A stretch of 64,000 nucleotides of DNA from Deinandra increscens subsp. villosa (lineage: Eukaryota; Streptophyta; Magnoliopsida; Asterales; Asteraceae). Shown here one piece after another: positions 23,101 to 33,987 of the stretch. Position numbers and translations under genes: made by a program. The stretch covers positions 466,671-530,670 of the forward strand of contig JBCNJP010000027.1 of assembly GCA_039602395.1 (NCBI GenBank), read 5' to 3'. The notes beneath the pieces are model-generated. The model made no database searches, had not been told where the DNA came from, and saw only the letters and a program-made list of their open reading frames with translations. Each line of letters begins with the position of its first letter. Positions within the stretch are counted from its first letter, which is position 1.

Positions 23101-23465
23101 TTTCGTTCATTATACAAATTAAACCCCGCAGCAACGCGCGTGGTGGTAACCATCTCGTTTCCCTTAATAATAAATAAAAATAATCGATCCATCCATCCCT
23201 ATAAAAATAAAAAAAAACAATCGTGTCCATCCATCACTTAATAGAAAAACCCATCAGACTCCTGACTCCTCATCCAAATCCCTAAAGTCTTTCCTGCCTC
23301 TAAACCCAGTTCATCGCATGCGCATACCAGTTTCAGTTCTTCTCCCCAAAGTTCTTTTTCTCAAATCCCTAACTTCACTCCCATCCTCACCACCACTGTT
23401 CACCGGCGACGTCACCGGTGATGTCACCGGCGAGCTCTCATCACAGAAATAACCCGTAATTTCGC

Positions 23466-23614
23466 TACGATGAGGGCTCGGTTTTCTTATTCTCGTTAAA
23501 AAGGGTGGAAAGGAAAACAAAGAGGTTTGCTTTTGGCCGGAGCGCGTGCCGCCGCCGGTGATATTTCAACGCCGCCGACATCGCCATGAAAACAATCTCG
23601 ATCTGAGCGTCGAA
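23466..23614 (+). pseudogene. Unidentified coding-like fragment, left half, split by hAT
   Basis: If the hAT element and one copy of its 8-bp target are removed, this segment joins 27426-27520 into one open frame. It includes VCFWPERVPPPVIFQ and then LSVEQIEVTVNRYRRQERRD across the junction, ending at TAA 27520. GC content is higher than nearby and codon use looks gene-like. I do not recognise the family. It may be a host gene piece captured by the surrounding MULE. The left limit is uncertain; no start codon is assigned. Confidence 0.35.
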
Positions 23615-26600
23615 TAGGAGTGCTCAACCTCGGGAAACCGAACCGAATTGGCCCAGTCCCGACCCGAGACCGAACCCGAGATTTGTCCAAATCATGGCCG
23701 AAGACCGACCCAAATAATATATATCGGGAATCGGTCTGTATGTAGTTGGTTCGGTCGGGACGAATACAAATCCCGAGACCGAGAGTTTTGTAAACCTGAT
23801 GCTTAAATTAAGTGCAAATCCCGATAGTTTTGTGAATTGATCCAGTGAATGCTCTTATAATGTACAAGTACAACTTAAAGTGCAAATCCAAACACCCTTA
23901 AATTAAATCTTAGAGACAATTTTCATCTAATTTGAAAAAACAACATACAACCAAACATATAAAAGTGTATTTTTGTATGTACAGGGAATGAGGGAAATGC
24001 TAAGAACCTTGTTACAAATTAGATGAAAATCTGAGTAACAATTTTATAACATCAACAAAACAACATTGTGCAAGTAAATCAAACTATTTCTTGCTAAGAT
24101 CAAGCCTCAAGTAAATCAAACTATTCCTTGTCAATTAAAACCAAAAACATCATAATATAATAACGTCATGACATACTAGTCGATAGTAAATGGAAAACCA
24201 CAAATCCATCAAAATCACAATCCAAATCAAAATATAATAACGTCGTGACATACTAGTCGATATCCATCCTCTTGTTCGCTTTACTTGGTGCTATCCTCTC
24301 ACATAAATCTACAAAAAAAATGATGAACGAAGGTAATATAAAATAAGTAAATAATAAAAAGAAAAAACACAACTAGTATATTTTTTTTTTACCATTTCCA
24401 AGCTCGTCAAAATCAGTCGGATCTTCAGCATCCTTGATAGCTTTCTTGGACTTACGGATCCAGTCTTGAGTGCATATTAATGCCTCTACAACCGGAGGGG
24501 ACAATGAACTCCTGTAAGCATCTATAACTCTTCCGCCCGTGCTGAAAGCCGATTCTGAAGCAACACTAGACACCGGAATAGCTAGTATATCTAAAAAACA
24601 AGAAGAATCCACAATTTATTTTTTTATCTATAATTACATAAATATTGAATAAATATTAAAGTACTCATACCTTTCGCCATTCGGGATACAATGGGGTATC
24701 TAGATGCATTCGATTTCCACCATTTCAATACATCAAAGCTGTTATCCCATTTTTCTTCATCATCGTCTAGATACTTTTCCAGTTCAGACTTAGCTTTATA
24801 CGATGATGATCCTCCACACTTGAATTTAGCCACAAATTCATCTTCCCCGTCCAATGGCATTTGATTACTATGCTCAACATTTGAAGAAGTTGATGTACTC
24901 TCCAACTCATGGTCTAACTCGTACTCGCGATAGACTGCCTCCAATGCATCTACAATCTTATTCACAATAACTTGCACCTTTTCTTCAATGTCTTTCTCCT
25001 TTTCTTGAGCCTGTTTATCAACCATCAATACTTCCTTGTAAACAACATGGATCATTCTTGTTTTCGATCTTGGGTCCAATATAGTTGCAAAGTAAAGCAA
25101 CTTGTTTTCAAACTTGTCTTCTCCCCAATACTTGTTAATTTTAGCATCCATCAAATTTCCCATTTCTTTATTGACGTAAAAATTAGACTTTTGCATCTCC
25201 TTAACCTTTTTTACAACTCCCATTACCTCTCTAACATACTGATGCACATTCACATATGTTGAAGCAGATGCATATATGGTCTTTTGCTTGAAAAGCTCTA
25301 AAATTTGGTTTATCTCTCTAGCACTCTCCCAATCTGAGGTGGTTGGGATCTCATTGTCCAAGTCTTCTCTAAATTTTGGTTCATCCCGATCATAAGACTT
25401 AAATGCAGCTTCAAACTTCTCATCCCTACTAAGCATCTCATATGTAGAATTCCATCTCGTTGGGCAATCCAAACACAACATAGCTTTGCTTTTAATCTCT
25501 TTTTTTTCTGCACACTCCCTAAATTGCTGCAACCTCTTCGGTGATATTCTTATGTACCTGATGGCATTTCGGATACGCTCGATGGCACCTTCTCTACTAC
25601 TTAGACCATCTTTCACAATCAGATTAACAATATGTGCCATGCAACGGACGTGTAAGTAACGCCCTTCAAGAATTAGGTTGTCTAAATTACCTAAAAGATA
25701 TGAAACATAAATGAAATTAGAATATGTAATTTAAGTGGTAAATGAAATTATTAGATTAATAATAAATGTACCTCTTAGGTATGTCATTGCTGTGTCATTT
25801 GAAGAAGCGTTGTCGGTTGTAATGGTTAGGACATTATTAATATCCCACTCCTCCAAGCACTTCTGCAAACTCCTTCCAATCGCGTCTCCTTTATGAGAGT
25901 GGATAGGTTTGAAATTTATGATTCTCTTGTGATAGACCCAGTTCTCATCAATAAAGTGTGCTGTGAGGCACATATAGTTTATCCTCTGAACGGAGGTCCA
26001 CGTATCAGTAGTAAGACAAAACTTTGTCTTACTTTTCCCAAAGAAAGATTTTAATACCGCTTTCTGCTCTAGAAAAAGTTCCCCACAATCTCTAGCAATT
26101 GTATGCCGGCTTGGAACTTTAAAGTTTGGGCATACGGTTTCCATAAGATTCTTAAAGCCTTCATGCTCTACCGAGGAAAAAGGTAACTCATCTAGAATTA
26201 TCTTCTTAGCAATCGCTTTACGGGTATTTTCTGCACTGAATTTCCATGTCTTTATCTCACTAGGACCCCCCTCATCACCATCATTTTTCGTTAGTTGGAT
26301 CTCCGCTTGATCTTTCATCTTAAAATCAGGATTGTTTGGGCATGCTTGGGCATGCCTTTTCAATCCTGATGTTCCGTTTGTGTATGACTCAGCAGCTAAA
26401 GTCTGAGGGCAATATTTGCATCGTGCCCTCTTCAAACCAGTTTCCTCATCAGTGTACTTGTCGTAATACTGCCACCACTTAGATCCTGTGGCATTTTTCT
26501 TACCAGTTTGCTTCTTCTTTACCGGTTTCTTTGCAACACTTGTTGTCTTTCTTTTTTGTCCTCGTCCTCCTTCATGCTCATCGCTTGATATATGCTCAAT

Positions 26601-27417
26601 TTCTTCTTGCGTGACCATCTAAAAAACACAAAATTTAAATATATGTGTATTTTATTAGTAAAATGAAACTTGCAGAAACCATCAACATCAATAATCAAAA
26701 TCATATTATGAATCAACATTTGAATTCTCCATTGTTTACGGTAGGGATAAAGGCATAAAGCTTATGATTATGGCAAATCTAACAAGCTTATCATGAAAAC
26801 GAGCAACTAAAATAAAGACTGAAGCTTAACTTCCCCTAACTGAATTCATACCTTTGGTAACCTCTCCTTTCTTGAGATCGACAACGTAACTCTCTTCGTT
26901 AAATCCAAGTTTCTGCGAATGTGAAATCAAAACAAATCACGATTAATTTATCCAACAGTGATTGATTTTAGTTGTAACAAATCAATCAATCGATTCAATA
27001 GAAAGACGTAAACAATTTTTGTACGTATTATGTATAGCAAACTAACCTTCAAAAGATGGAGAAAAACATTGAAGTTCGATCGCTACTAGGTTGCCTGAGG
27101 TTGATCGACGTATTTTTATTTTTTTTTTTGCTCTAGGGCCGTCCAAGAAAATATAAAGTATAGCAAACTTTTTTGTTGGGCTTTAAAATTAAATGGGTGC
27201 TCAAGCATCAATGATGCAGCGTGGGCTTTTAAGTAATATCGGGAGGTCGGGATTTTACGGGTCGTCTCGGTCATACCCGAGACCGAGACCGGACCCGATA
27301 TCATGGAAAAACAGGGACCGACAAATATATACTATGCATCGGGTCGGTACGGTATTCGGGAAATAACGGGTCGGTTTATCGGGTTTTGTCGGGATCCCGA
27401 GAATTTGATCACCCCTA
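23615..27417 (-). mobile_element. Complete hAT transposon, apparently autonomous
   Basis: TAGGAGTGCTCAACCTCGGGA-like left end and the reverse complement of the right end (TAGGGGTGATCAAATTCTCG) are terminal inverted repeats. GCGTCGAA flanks both sides perfectly (23607-23614 and 27418-27425). Subterminal regions on both sides carry repeated CCCGAGACCGA motifs, as expected of transposase-binding sites. Inside lies one transposase gene with open exons. The perfect duplication and open gene suggest recent insertion. Confidence 0.9.
24253..26618 (-). CDS. hAT transposase, BED zinc finger, four exons, open
   Basis: Minus-strand exons 26618-25772, 25690-24671, 24590-24393 and 24308-24253 join in frame (2121 bases, 706 residues) with GT/AG borders. 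The product starts MVTQEEIEHISS. A Lys-rich nuclear-targeting-like stretch (residues 30-41) precedes a BED finger (about 46-93; Cys67, Cys70, His89, Cys93). The RNase H-like core shows TTDTWTS, ITTDNASSND and CPTRWNSTY. The C-terminal hAT dimerisation region shows DILAIPVSSVASESAFSTGG with the catalytic Glu, then LSPPVVEALICTQDW. Length matches RICESLEEPER-like hAT proteins. No stop or frameshift is visible. The alternative of reading through intron 3 would end the protein at KKKIY. It should cut and paste the surrounding element and related MITEs. Confidence 0.85.
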
Positions 27418-27425
27418 GCGTCGAA

Positions 27426-27520
27426 CAAATTGAAGTAACTGTAAACCGTTACCGGCGTCAGGAACGCCGAGATTTAATCAACTCCGGTCTGAACGAACCG
27501 GCCGACGACGGGTACGAGTA
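27426..27520 (+). pseudogene. Unidentified coding-like fragment, right half
   Basis: Continues the frame of 23466-23614 after removal of the hAT element: ...EQIEVTVNRYRRQERRDLI..., ending EPADDGYE and TAA. The reading frame is preserved exactly across the reconstructed target site. The family is not recognised. Confidence 0.35.
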
Positions 27521-27879
27521 ATCTGGTGGGAACGTCGCCGGAGTTGGATCGGAACGTTGTTGCCGGAGTCGGAATGTCGCCGGAGTAGGAAGAGTGATGG
27601 TGGTGGGGAGGGTTGCAGGTGGTGGTGGTGGGGTGGAAGAATGATGTAAGGATGAAGATGATGATGTGGCAAGAAGTTAAATAAAAAAAACAAAAAAAAT
27701 TACACATCAGCTGCCACATCAGCAAAAAACTTAACGGTGTTAAGTTTTTTAACGGCAGGACCACTATCAGTAAATAGGGTGAAAGTTAGGACCAATGGGA
27801 GTGATTATTGAATGTGGGATTATTACTGGCCAACCCTTAAAAGTTGGGATTATTAAAATCCAATTTTCCAACAAAAAAT

Positions 27880-28250
27880 GATAAGTTACAAAAAAGAAAA
27901 TTATTTTTATGATAAGTATAGCTTAGATTTATAAAATTAACATCACAATCCATAATGGATGCAAAAAAAATTTGCCCCACTATGGCTGCAAAAAATTTCC
28001 CCGCCAAATGGATGGCTATAAAAAAATTTGCCCCGCCAAATGGATTATCACCGAATGTTAGAATAGGAACTCATCATCGCTATTTACAACCAATAAATAA
28101 ATCTGTTTATAGTCGAAACCAAAGAACATATCATAGTAAGGGTCAGATCTTAAGCAAACACCAAGGATTTTTGTACTCTGTCACGATGGGTTCTTCAAAC
28201 CCATATTCATATCTGGGTTTTCATCTTTGTAAACCCAAAGATTTACAACC
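27880..28250. other. Intergenic stretch with short repeats
   Basis: AAAAAATTTGCCCC(A/G)C-type units repeat two to three times at 27963-28045. A 115-codon frame (27955-28302) is low-complexity and not recognised. Confidence 0.35.
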
Positions 28251-28850
28251 GACAAACACTCGATTTCATGTCTGGGTTCTTCAAACCCACATTCAAACAT
28301 AAGCGGCTCAGATCTGGCAACTCACGACTGCGATGAACGCCACGCCGGAGATCAGAAAATCATTGCCGGAAAAAACATCAGAAAACATACAATTAATCAA
28401 CGGCGGCGAGCTCATCACAGCCTCTATAAGCATCATTAAAAACCTGCATTCATGTAAAAAAACCAACCACACAAAGCTCCAGATAAACAAATCGGACATA
28501 AACCGACCAAAGATGCACTAAATCACTTGTTGGCGTCAAAAAAACCATCGGGAAACATCCGATAAACACTTCGATTTCATGTCTAGGTTCTTCAAACCCA
28601 TATTCAAACATAAGCGGCTCAGATCTGACAACTCACAGCTGCGATGAACGCCACGCCGAAGATCTGAAAACATCATCGCCGGAAAAAACATTGGAAAACA
28701 TACGATAAACCAACGGCGGCGAGCTCATCACATCCTCTATAAGCATTATTCAAAACCTGCATTCATGTAAACAACCAACCATACAAATTTTCAAATAAAC
28801 AGATCGGACATATACCAGCCAAAGGTGCACTGAGTAACTCGTTGTCTTTG
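28251..28850 (+). repeat. Tandem duplication, period about 310 bp
   Basis: The segment starting AAACACTCGATTTCATGTCT (about 28254) recurs at about 28564 and stays similar through CGGCGGCGAGCTCATCACA to the end of the second unit, with small indels. Neither unit shows a convincing gene. Confidence 0.8.
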
Positions 28851-30222
28851 TTGTAAGCATACCATAAAATTAATAATTTTATTAAATTTTGTGAACGATT
28901 TTCCTATAACATATCGGCTTGAAACATAAAACATAATGACAAAATTGTCTACCAATAAAAATAATAAATAAACACGTATCAAGCTTGAATTCTTTCTAGA
29001 CGTTTTAGACTTAGAAGTCTTTTTTATTTAAGCCTAATCCATCGTCTTCTATTAAATATTTTAATAAAAAGATACCAAAGTACTAAAAATATTTTGATTG
29101 AATAATTAAATAGACAAATTAAATGTAATAACTTCACTTAACCGATAAATAGGTACACCATTTTCATGGCTTCTTTGAAGTGTTCCTATGGCTTATTATT
29201 CAATGGTTAAATTATTGAGAAAGATATCTAGATTTCACTTTCTAAGAGAGATTTAGGGGAAAAAATATCTTCATTTCATATTTTAAATATTTATAATTAA
29301 TATCTACTGTTGTCGTTTTTAGTAGCATTATCTAAAATTGTATATATATACAATTGAAAACATAATCTATGTTTTCGTGTCATTGCCATTCAGATTTCAA
29401 ATTATAAATGTAAATGGGCTCAAAGCCCAAATCTCCAATCCTGTTTCACGAGTAGCAAAAATAAAATAATATAATGTTGAATTTTTTTCTACAAACTTAT
29501 TTTAAAATAAATTAAACTAATATACATAAAAATGGCTATGCAGTTTGAGTCTATAATGCGTTATGGCTCAGGTTTAACTTAATTACACCGTTTTAACTCA
29601 TTTCCTACGTAACATAATAAATATAAAAGAAATAGTATAAAGTACTATGACTTGATACCATATTGGTGCCTTTAGATGAAAATTAATAAGAAATAAAGTG
29701 TACCTAAACACCACTCATCAGGCATTATATATTATTACCTGATAATCGTGCTAACTATTTGACATGACATTATTCACTCAAATATTTTATATAAATCGTT
29801 ATATGTTAATTCATGTTACGATTATAGAAACCGACTCGACAACATTTTGACATCTTAATTTACTTGGTGCAACAACAACGCGTCGAATACATAGAATTGA
29901 ACAATGAATTACTTAACATTTAATAATTTATAGAAAATTTTAATGAAATAATGAGTCACGTCAAATTGGCACGGATATAGAATAATAATACACCGTATCA
30001 AATAATTTAAAAAGATATAAAAATCAATTTTTAACATGTGTGACTCATTGGTATGCGAGCCATATTGCAGAATACGACCCATATATTTGGATATGGGTCA
30101 TATGGTACTATAGACCATTTACGGAGTGTGTGGCGACCCGACCATTAATCAAACCCCAGCTCCCCAATTTTGACCACGATTGACCGTCCGATCACCGCCT
30201 TCAATTGCCGGCTCCGATCGTC
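28851..30222. other. AT-rich intergenic stretch, no gene seen
   Basis: About 1.4 kb downstream of the AN1 zinc-finger gene (minus strand). No coding signal or transposon ends were found. Confidence 0.4.
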
Positions 30223-30738
30223 TCAAATCCTCTCCGGCTTCTCCGCCTTCACCACCGGATTCGCCTTCGCGATCGCCTCCTTCCCTATCGTCTTAAAATC
30301 AAACGAGCACTCATGCTTCTCAGGATACCTATGTGTCCCGCAAAACGTCGCCCCGCACCGGCACGTAAATCCGGTGAGTCCCACGCGCTTCCGGCATGAT
30401 CCGCACCTGTTCCGCTGCGGCGGTGCCACGGCGGTGCACGGAATCGCCAGATCTGCAACCGTCGCCTTCGGTATCGACCGATCCGGAATAATATCGGTAA
30501 CCACGGGAGATGATACTACGACGGAAGCGGAGGAGGAGGATTCCGGTGGAGACGTTTCGAATTGGTGCACCGGCGGTGAAACGGCAGTGGACGGAACCGC
30601 CAGATCTGTAACCGTCGCCTTCAGTATTGACGATTCCGGTGGAGAAGATACTCCGGCGGAGGAGGTAAACGATTTCGGTGGAGATGAATCGAATTGATGC
30701 GTGAGGCTCTTCTCGACGGCGATTTTCGCGGTGGACAT
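30223..30738 (-). CDS. AN1 zinc-finger stress-associated protein with truncated A20 domain
   Basis: A 171-residue frame starts MSTAKIAVEKSL. The AN1 finger lies at residues 112-144 and has every ligand: C-x2-C-x10-C-x-C-x4-C-x2-H-x5-H-x-C. It ends with FDFKTIGKEAIAKANPVVKAEK, the usual SAP tail. Upstream in the same frame the DNA encodes LNLCSKCYKDHCLKERQ, the second half of an A20 finger, but the first Cys pair (C-x4-C) is absent and replaced by unrelated residues. Normal plant SAPs read A20-linker-AN1 in one frame. The linker is enlarged by an internal duplication (KATVTDLAVPSTAVSPP and KATVADLAIPCTAVAPP). SAPs act in ubiquitin-linked stress responses; the A20 domain normally binds ubiquitin. 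This may be a functional AN1-only protein started at Met 30738, or a decaying gene. Confidence 0.75.
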   Translation of the reverse strand: MSTAKIAVEKSLTHQFDSSPPKSFTSSAGVSSPPESSILKATVTDLAVPSTAVSPPVHQFETSPPESSSSASVVVSSPVVTDIIPDRSIPKATVADLAIPCTAVAPPQRNRCGSCRKRVGLTGFTCRCGATFCGTHRYPEKHECSFDFKTIGKEAIAKANPVVKAEKPERI

Positions 30739-30892
30739 CTGGCGCTCCTTGAGGCAGTGGTCTTTGTAGCACTTTGAGCAGAGATTGAGGGTGGTAGGTT
30801 TTCCGATGAGGTGGTGGAACGGTGGTGATATCAGAAAACGGAGATGGGAAGATGGATTGAATGATTGTCTGAGATAAAACTGAAGGCGGCAT

Positions 30893-32467
30893 TCAATTCA
30901 GAAATTGAAGCGGACAGACGTAATTTAGGGCAAGCTTGGTAGAAGAATATGGCGCAAATTTGTTAACGTGGGAAGCGTTAGAGAAAGACACGTGGCTCAA
31001 ATTATTTTTAGTTATTAAAGTATGAGATTTTTGGCACAAAAACATAGTCTTGACTACAATAAGATATATCTTACCATCTACACTTTGAAGGCGAAATTTG
31101 GATTTATATCGACTTATTATTTTTTTATTTGGAGAGGGTAGGTATTGACATTTTCAAATTATGAAAATAACTTAATACTTATATTTATTAATCATATATA
31201 ATAATAATTTATTAGTTTTCAAAACTAATTTATTAATTTTAAATTAATTTACAACGTACAAATACATTTTTCATATTCTCTCTTTTATTATTATACTTAT
31301 ATACTTATACACACATATAATAAACCATATATCAAAGTTAATTTATATCAACGGTTAGTTCGGTAGACCTATTAACAAACATTTCTTTTCTTCGGATTAA
31401 TAACTACCACAAATAAATTGAGTGTTTAATTAAGTTCATTTTAAATTTGAAAAAACTGCGACTCATTTCTAACTCAAACTTTTATATTTAGTTCCCCAAT
31501 TTCAAAATAGGGTATGACACATTTGCTCAACTAAACATGCCTAGATGATGATCATCTTCAATTCATTTATAAAAAAGATCTATAATAAACATTCCTAAGG
31601 TGGTAACCAGAAATGTAGGGGTGAAGAAAAATAAGAAACGGAGGAATAATTGGTGGTGGTTGTTATTGGAAGTTTGAAAGGTTCTAGGAGCTTGAATGTT
31701 AATATATATATTTTTTAATTAATCGAATATCTTATATGTTAATTAATTAAAAGGACACCTATGGTATTGCTATTATTGTATATATACCCTTACAAATTTG
31801 ACACCTTATCAAATTGCTAACTATTTCCATAATTTGGTGCATTTGGCTCATACAAACGACTCAAACCAAATAAAAGTGTAATCCACTTAAGTTTACATAT
31901 ATTATGAATATGAATATTTAAAAAAAAAAATTAATTTCTAAACACACATAGGTATATATTATGAATAAGTATCGGTGGGCCAAGTTTATCTATATGTTAT
32001 GAAGGGTTTAAGCATTCAAGGCTTATTCTAAATTTTTATTCACATTATACATTTAACGTGTTGTTTATTTCTGAATTCTAAAATTAAGCTATGAAATATG
32101 TACAGATTATATAAAGATATAAGCAAAGTATTGAGGTTTGGATACTTAGGGAGATACTTAAAGTTTTTTATTAAGCGCACTGCATATACTACTCTTTTTT
32201 ATAAAATAAATAAATAAATAAATACCCTATCGCCAGTTTATTTGACCTAGACTCTATTAGATATTCACTTACATCATATTTTTCTCTCGCATTTGCTATA
32301 AATTTTAGACAAATTTTAATTATTATTTGCATTCCGAATACTCTTCCTACACAATAACTACTACCACACGTCTTTTGAAATAAAGGTCCCAGTATCAAAC
32401 AAGTTCCATTATAATTTTTTTAAATAGATTTGCTTCGTTGTCTACTTTTCTTGTATTTGTCCAGATT
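30893..32467. other. AT-rich intergenic stretch, no gene seen
   Basis: Upstream side of the AN1 gene. It includes a short TAAA repeat near 32205. No recognisable coding region. Confidence 0.4.
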
Positions 32468-32496
32468 ACCGCAGCAACGCGCGGTTGATCTCTAGT
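32468..32496 (+). mobile_element. Helitron-like 3' end (hairpin plus CTAGT)
   Basis: ACCGC and GCGGT pair around an 8-base loop (32468-32485), followed after six bases by CTAG and T. This matches the canonical Helitron 3' terminus. A possible 5' start (TATACTACTCTTTTTTATAA) lies near 32187, which would give an element of about 310 bp, but this is weak. Confidence 0.45.
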
Positions 32497-33139
32497 TATT
32501 TACATTGACATCCTTATCGTTGAAAATGATATGACATTTTTAATTGACAATTTATAAGTGTAAAAGTTAAATAAGAGTTGACACCGACAATGACAATAAC
32601 TATAGCATTTCATAGTAGAGCTCCCATAATTATGTGAGTGGAAACCCTATAATTTAGGGTTTGGTTGTTAGTAGAGGAGAGAAAAAAAATACTGTTCACC
32701 CCTATATTTGATGAAAAAACTGGTGATTTTGTAAAACTTGATGTTTGATGTGAGTGAAAGAAAGAGAAAAGGTAATGATAAGGGTATAAAAATGTATTAT
32801 TTAATTGTGGTTGTGAGTGAAAGAGAGAGAAAAAGTAATGATAAAAATATATATTATAAGGATGGGGATGAGGATTCTACTGTGAATGCTAAGTAATCAT
32901 AATGTATTCACTACAAAAGGTACGTTGAACGACGAAAGCAATTGCCATATAACATATTAACATGTAGCGGGATGTCTACTATAGAATCTTTAAAAAGTGT
33001 AGAAGCAAGAACCTCTTTTGGACCTTTAGATATGTTAATTTAACTGATTGTGATTAATTTTTTTCTTCATATTTATTATATTATATACAATGAAATTTGG
33101 TGATTAATAGTAGAGTTTTTGTTTCTTTTAAATTGGTCA

Positions 33140-33410
33140 TAAAAGTTTAGGGTTTGGCAGTTTCTACCCTTAAACTTTTAAACACTTTTTTTTTACGAAA
33201 TAGTAAACTTTTGGTTTTTATAGTTTAGTCACATATGTTTCATACTATTACGTTTTGTATTTTTTAACTTTTAAAGTTTTTTTTTTTGTTTTAAGTTTTT
33301 TTGTCTTCTACTTTGGCCACAAAACTTTTAACCTTTTTACTTTCGTTTTTAATATATTTTTATAATTTTATACTATCAATACAAGACTTTTAGACTTTTA
33401 CGTTTTAGAT
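33140..33410 (+). repeat. Diverged copy of the 21.6-22.5 kb repeat
   Basis: Contains AGTAAACTTTTGGTTTTTAT, CACATATGTTTCATACTATT and TTCTACTTTGGCCACAAAAC in the same order as the tandem repeat inside the MULE. Confidence 0.6.
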
Positions 33411-33525
33411 TTGTTGTGGATAACGTTTAGATTTGTTGTGAATATGTTTAGATTTTTTGTGAATTGTTGTGGATAACGTTTAGATTTGTTGTGAATATGT
33501 TTAGATTTTTTGTGAATAATGTTTA
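33411..33525 (+). repeat. Tandem repeat, 53-bp period
   Basis: TTGTTGTGGATAACGTTTAG starts at 33411 and again at 33464 with near-identical following sequence, plus a partial third unit. Confidence 0.8.
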
Positions 33526-33987
33526 GATTTTAAATTGGGAATTTGGTACATATGCAACTTTTATTTCTCTTCAACTTGTCTTTTGCTTCTTAAAGATTGT
33601 TGGTACAACACCCTCTCTTGTTAGAAGTGAAACATAATGTTGATCGATTGAAGTTGCTTTTTACCAATTTAGTTGCAAAAACATGGGCACAGTTTGACAT
33701 TATTGATTTAATTAGAAGTGAAATAACCCTTTTGATTATTGAACACAGTAGTACATAACAATTTATAATTACTCGTGCTATATAAGTTTTAACGGCGTCA
33801 TAGTCAAGTTTGACAATGATGGGGTATATGCAAATAACAGTAGGATATATTAGGCTTAGTATGAATTAACATCAGGTCCATATTCTCCCTACATCTAAAT
33901 TCACCATAGCATAATTATAGGTCTTTTGTGTTCATGGTTTAGCATAATTATATTCTTGATTTGTAGGGTGGATAAAGTTTACAAGAC

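Larger units (their letters stand above)
21309..27869. mobile_element. MULE-type element with long inverted ends, host to nested insertions
   Basis: GGAAAATTGGATTTAAATAA at the left matches the reverse complement of the right end (GGAAAATTGGATTTTAATAA). The similarity continues for about 160 bases through AATCCCACATT, CCTAACTTTCA-like and TTAACACCGTTA-like stretches. The 9-bp duplication AACAAAAAA flanks it (21300-21308 and 27870-27878). Nine-base duplications and long inverted ends are typical of Mutator-like elements. No MURA transposase is present. The interior holds tandem repeats, an unidentified coding-like fragment and two hAT insertions. Without the hAT insertions it would be about 2.4 kb. 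This fits a non-autonomous, gene-carrying (Pack-MULE-like) copy. Confidence 0.8.

Noticed and set aside
27478..27764. His/Pro-rich minus-strand frames
   Set aside because: Low-complexity reading of GGT/GAT-rich sequence within a transposon.
30170..30697. 175-codon plus-strand frame antisense to the AN1 gene
   Set aside because: Antisense shadow of GC-rich coding sequence.
30329..30892. 187-codon minus-strand frame overlapping the AN1 gene
   Set aside because: It is in another frame of the AN1 gene, whose zinc-finger ligands are fully conserved. The overlapping product has no recognisable domain.
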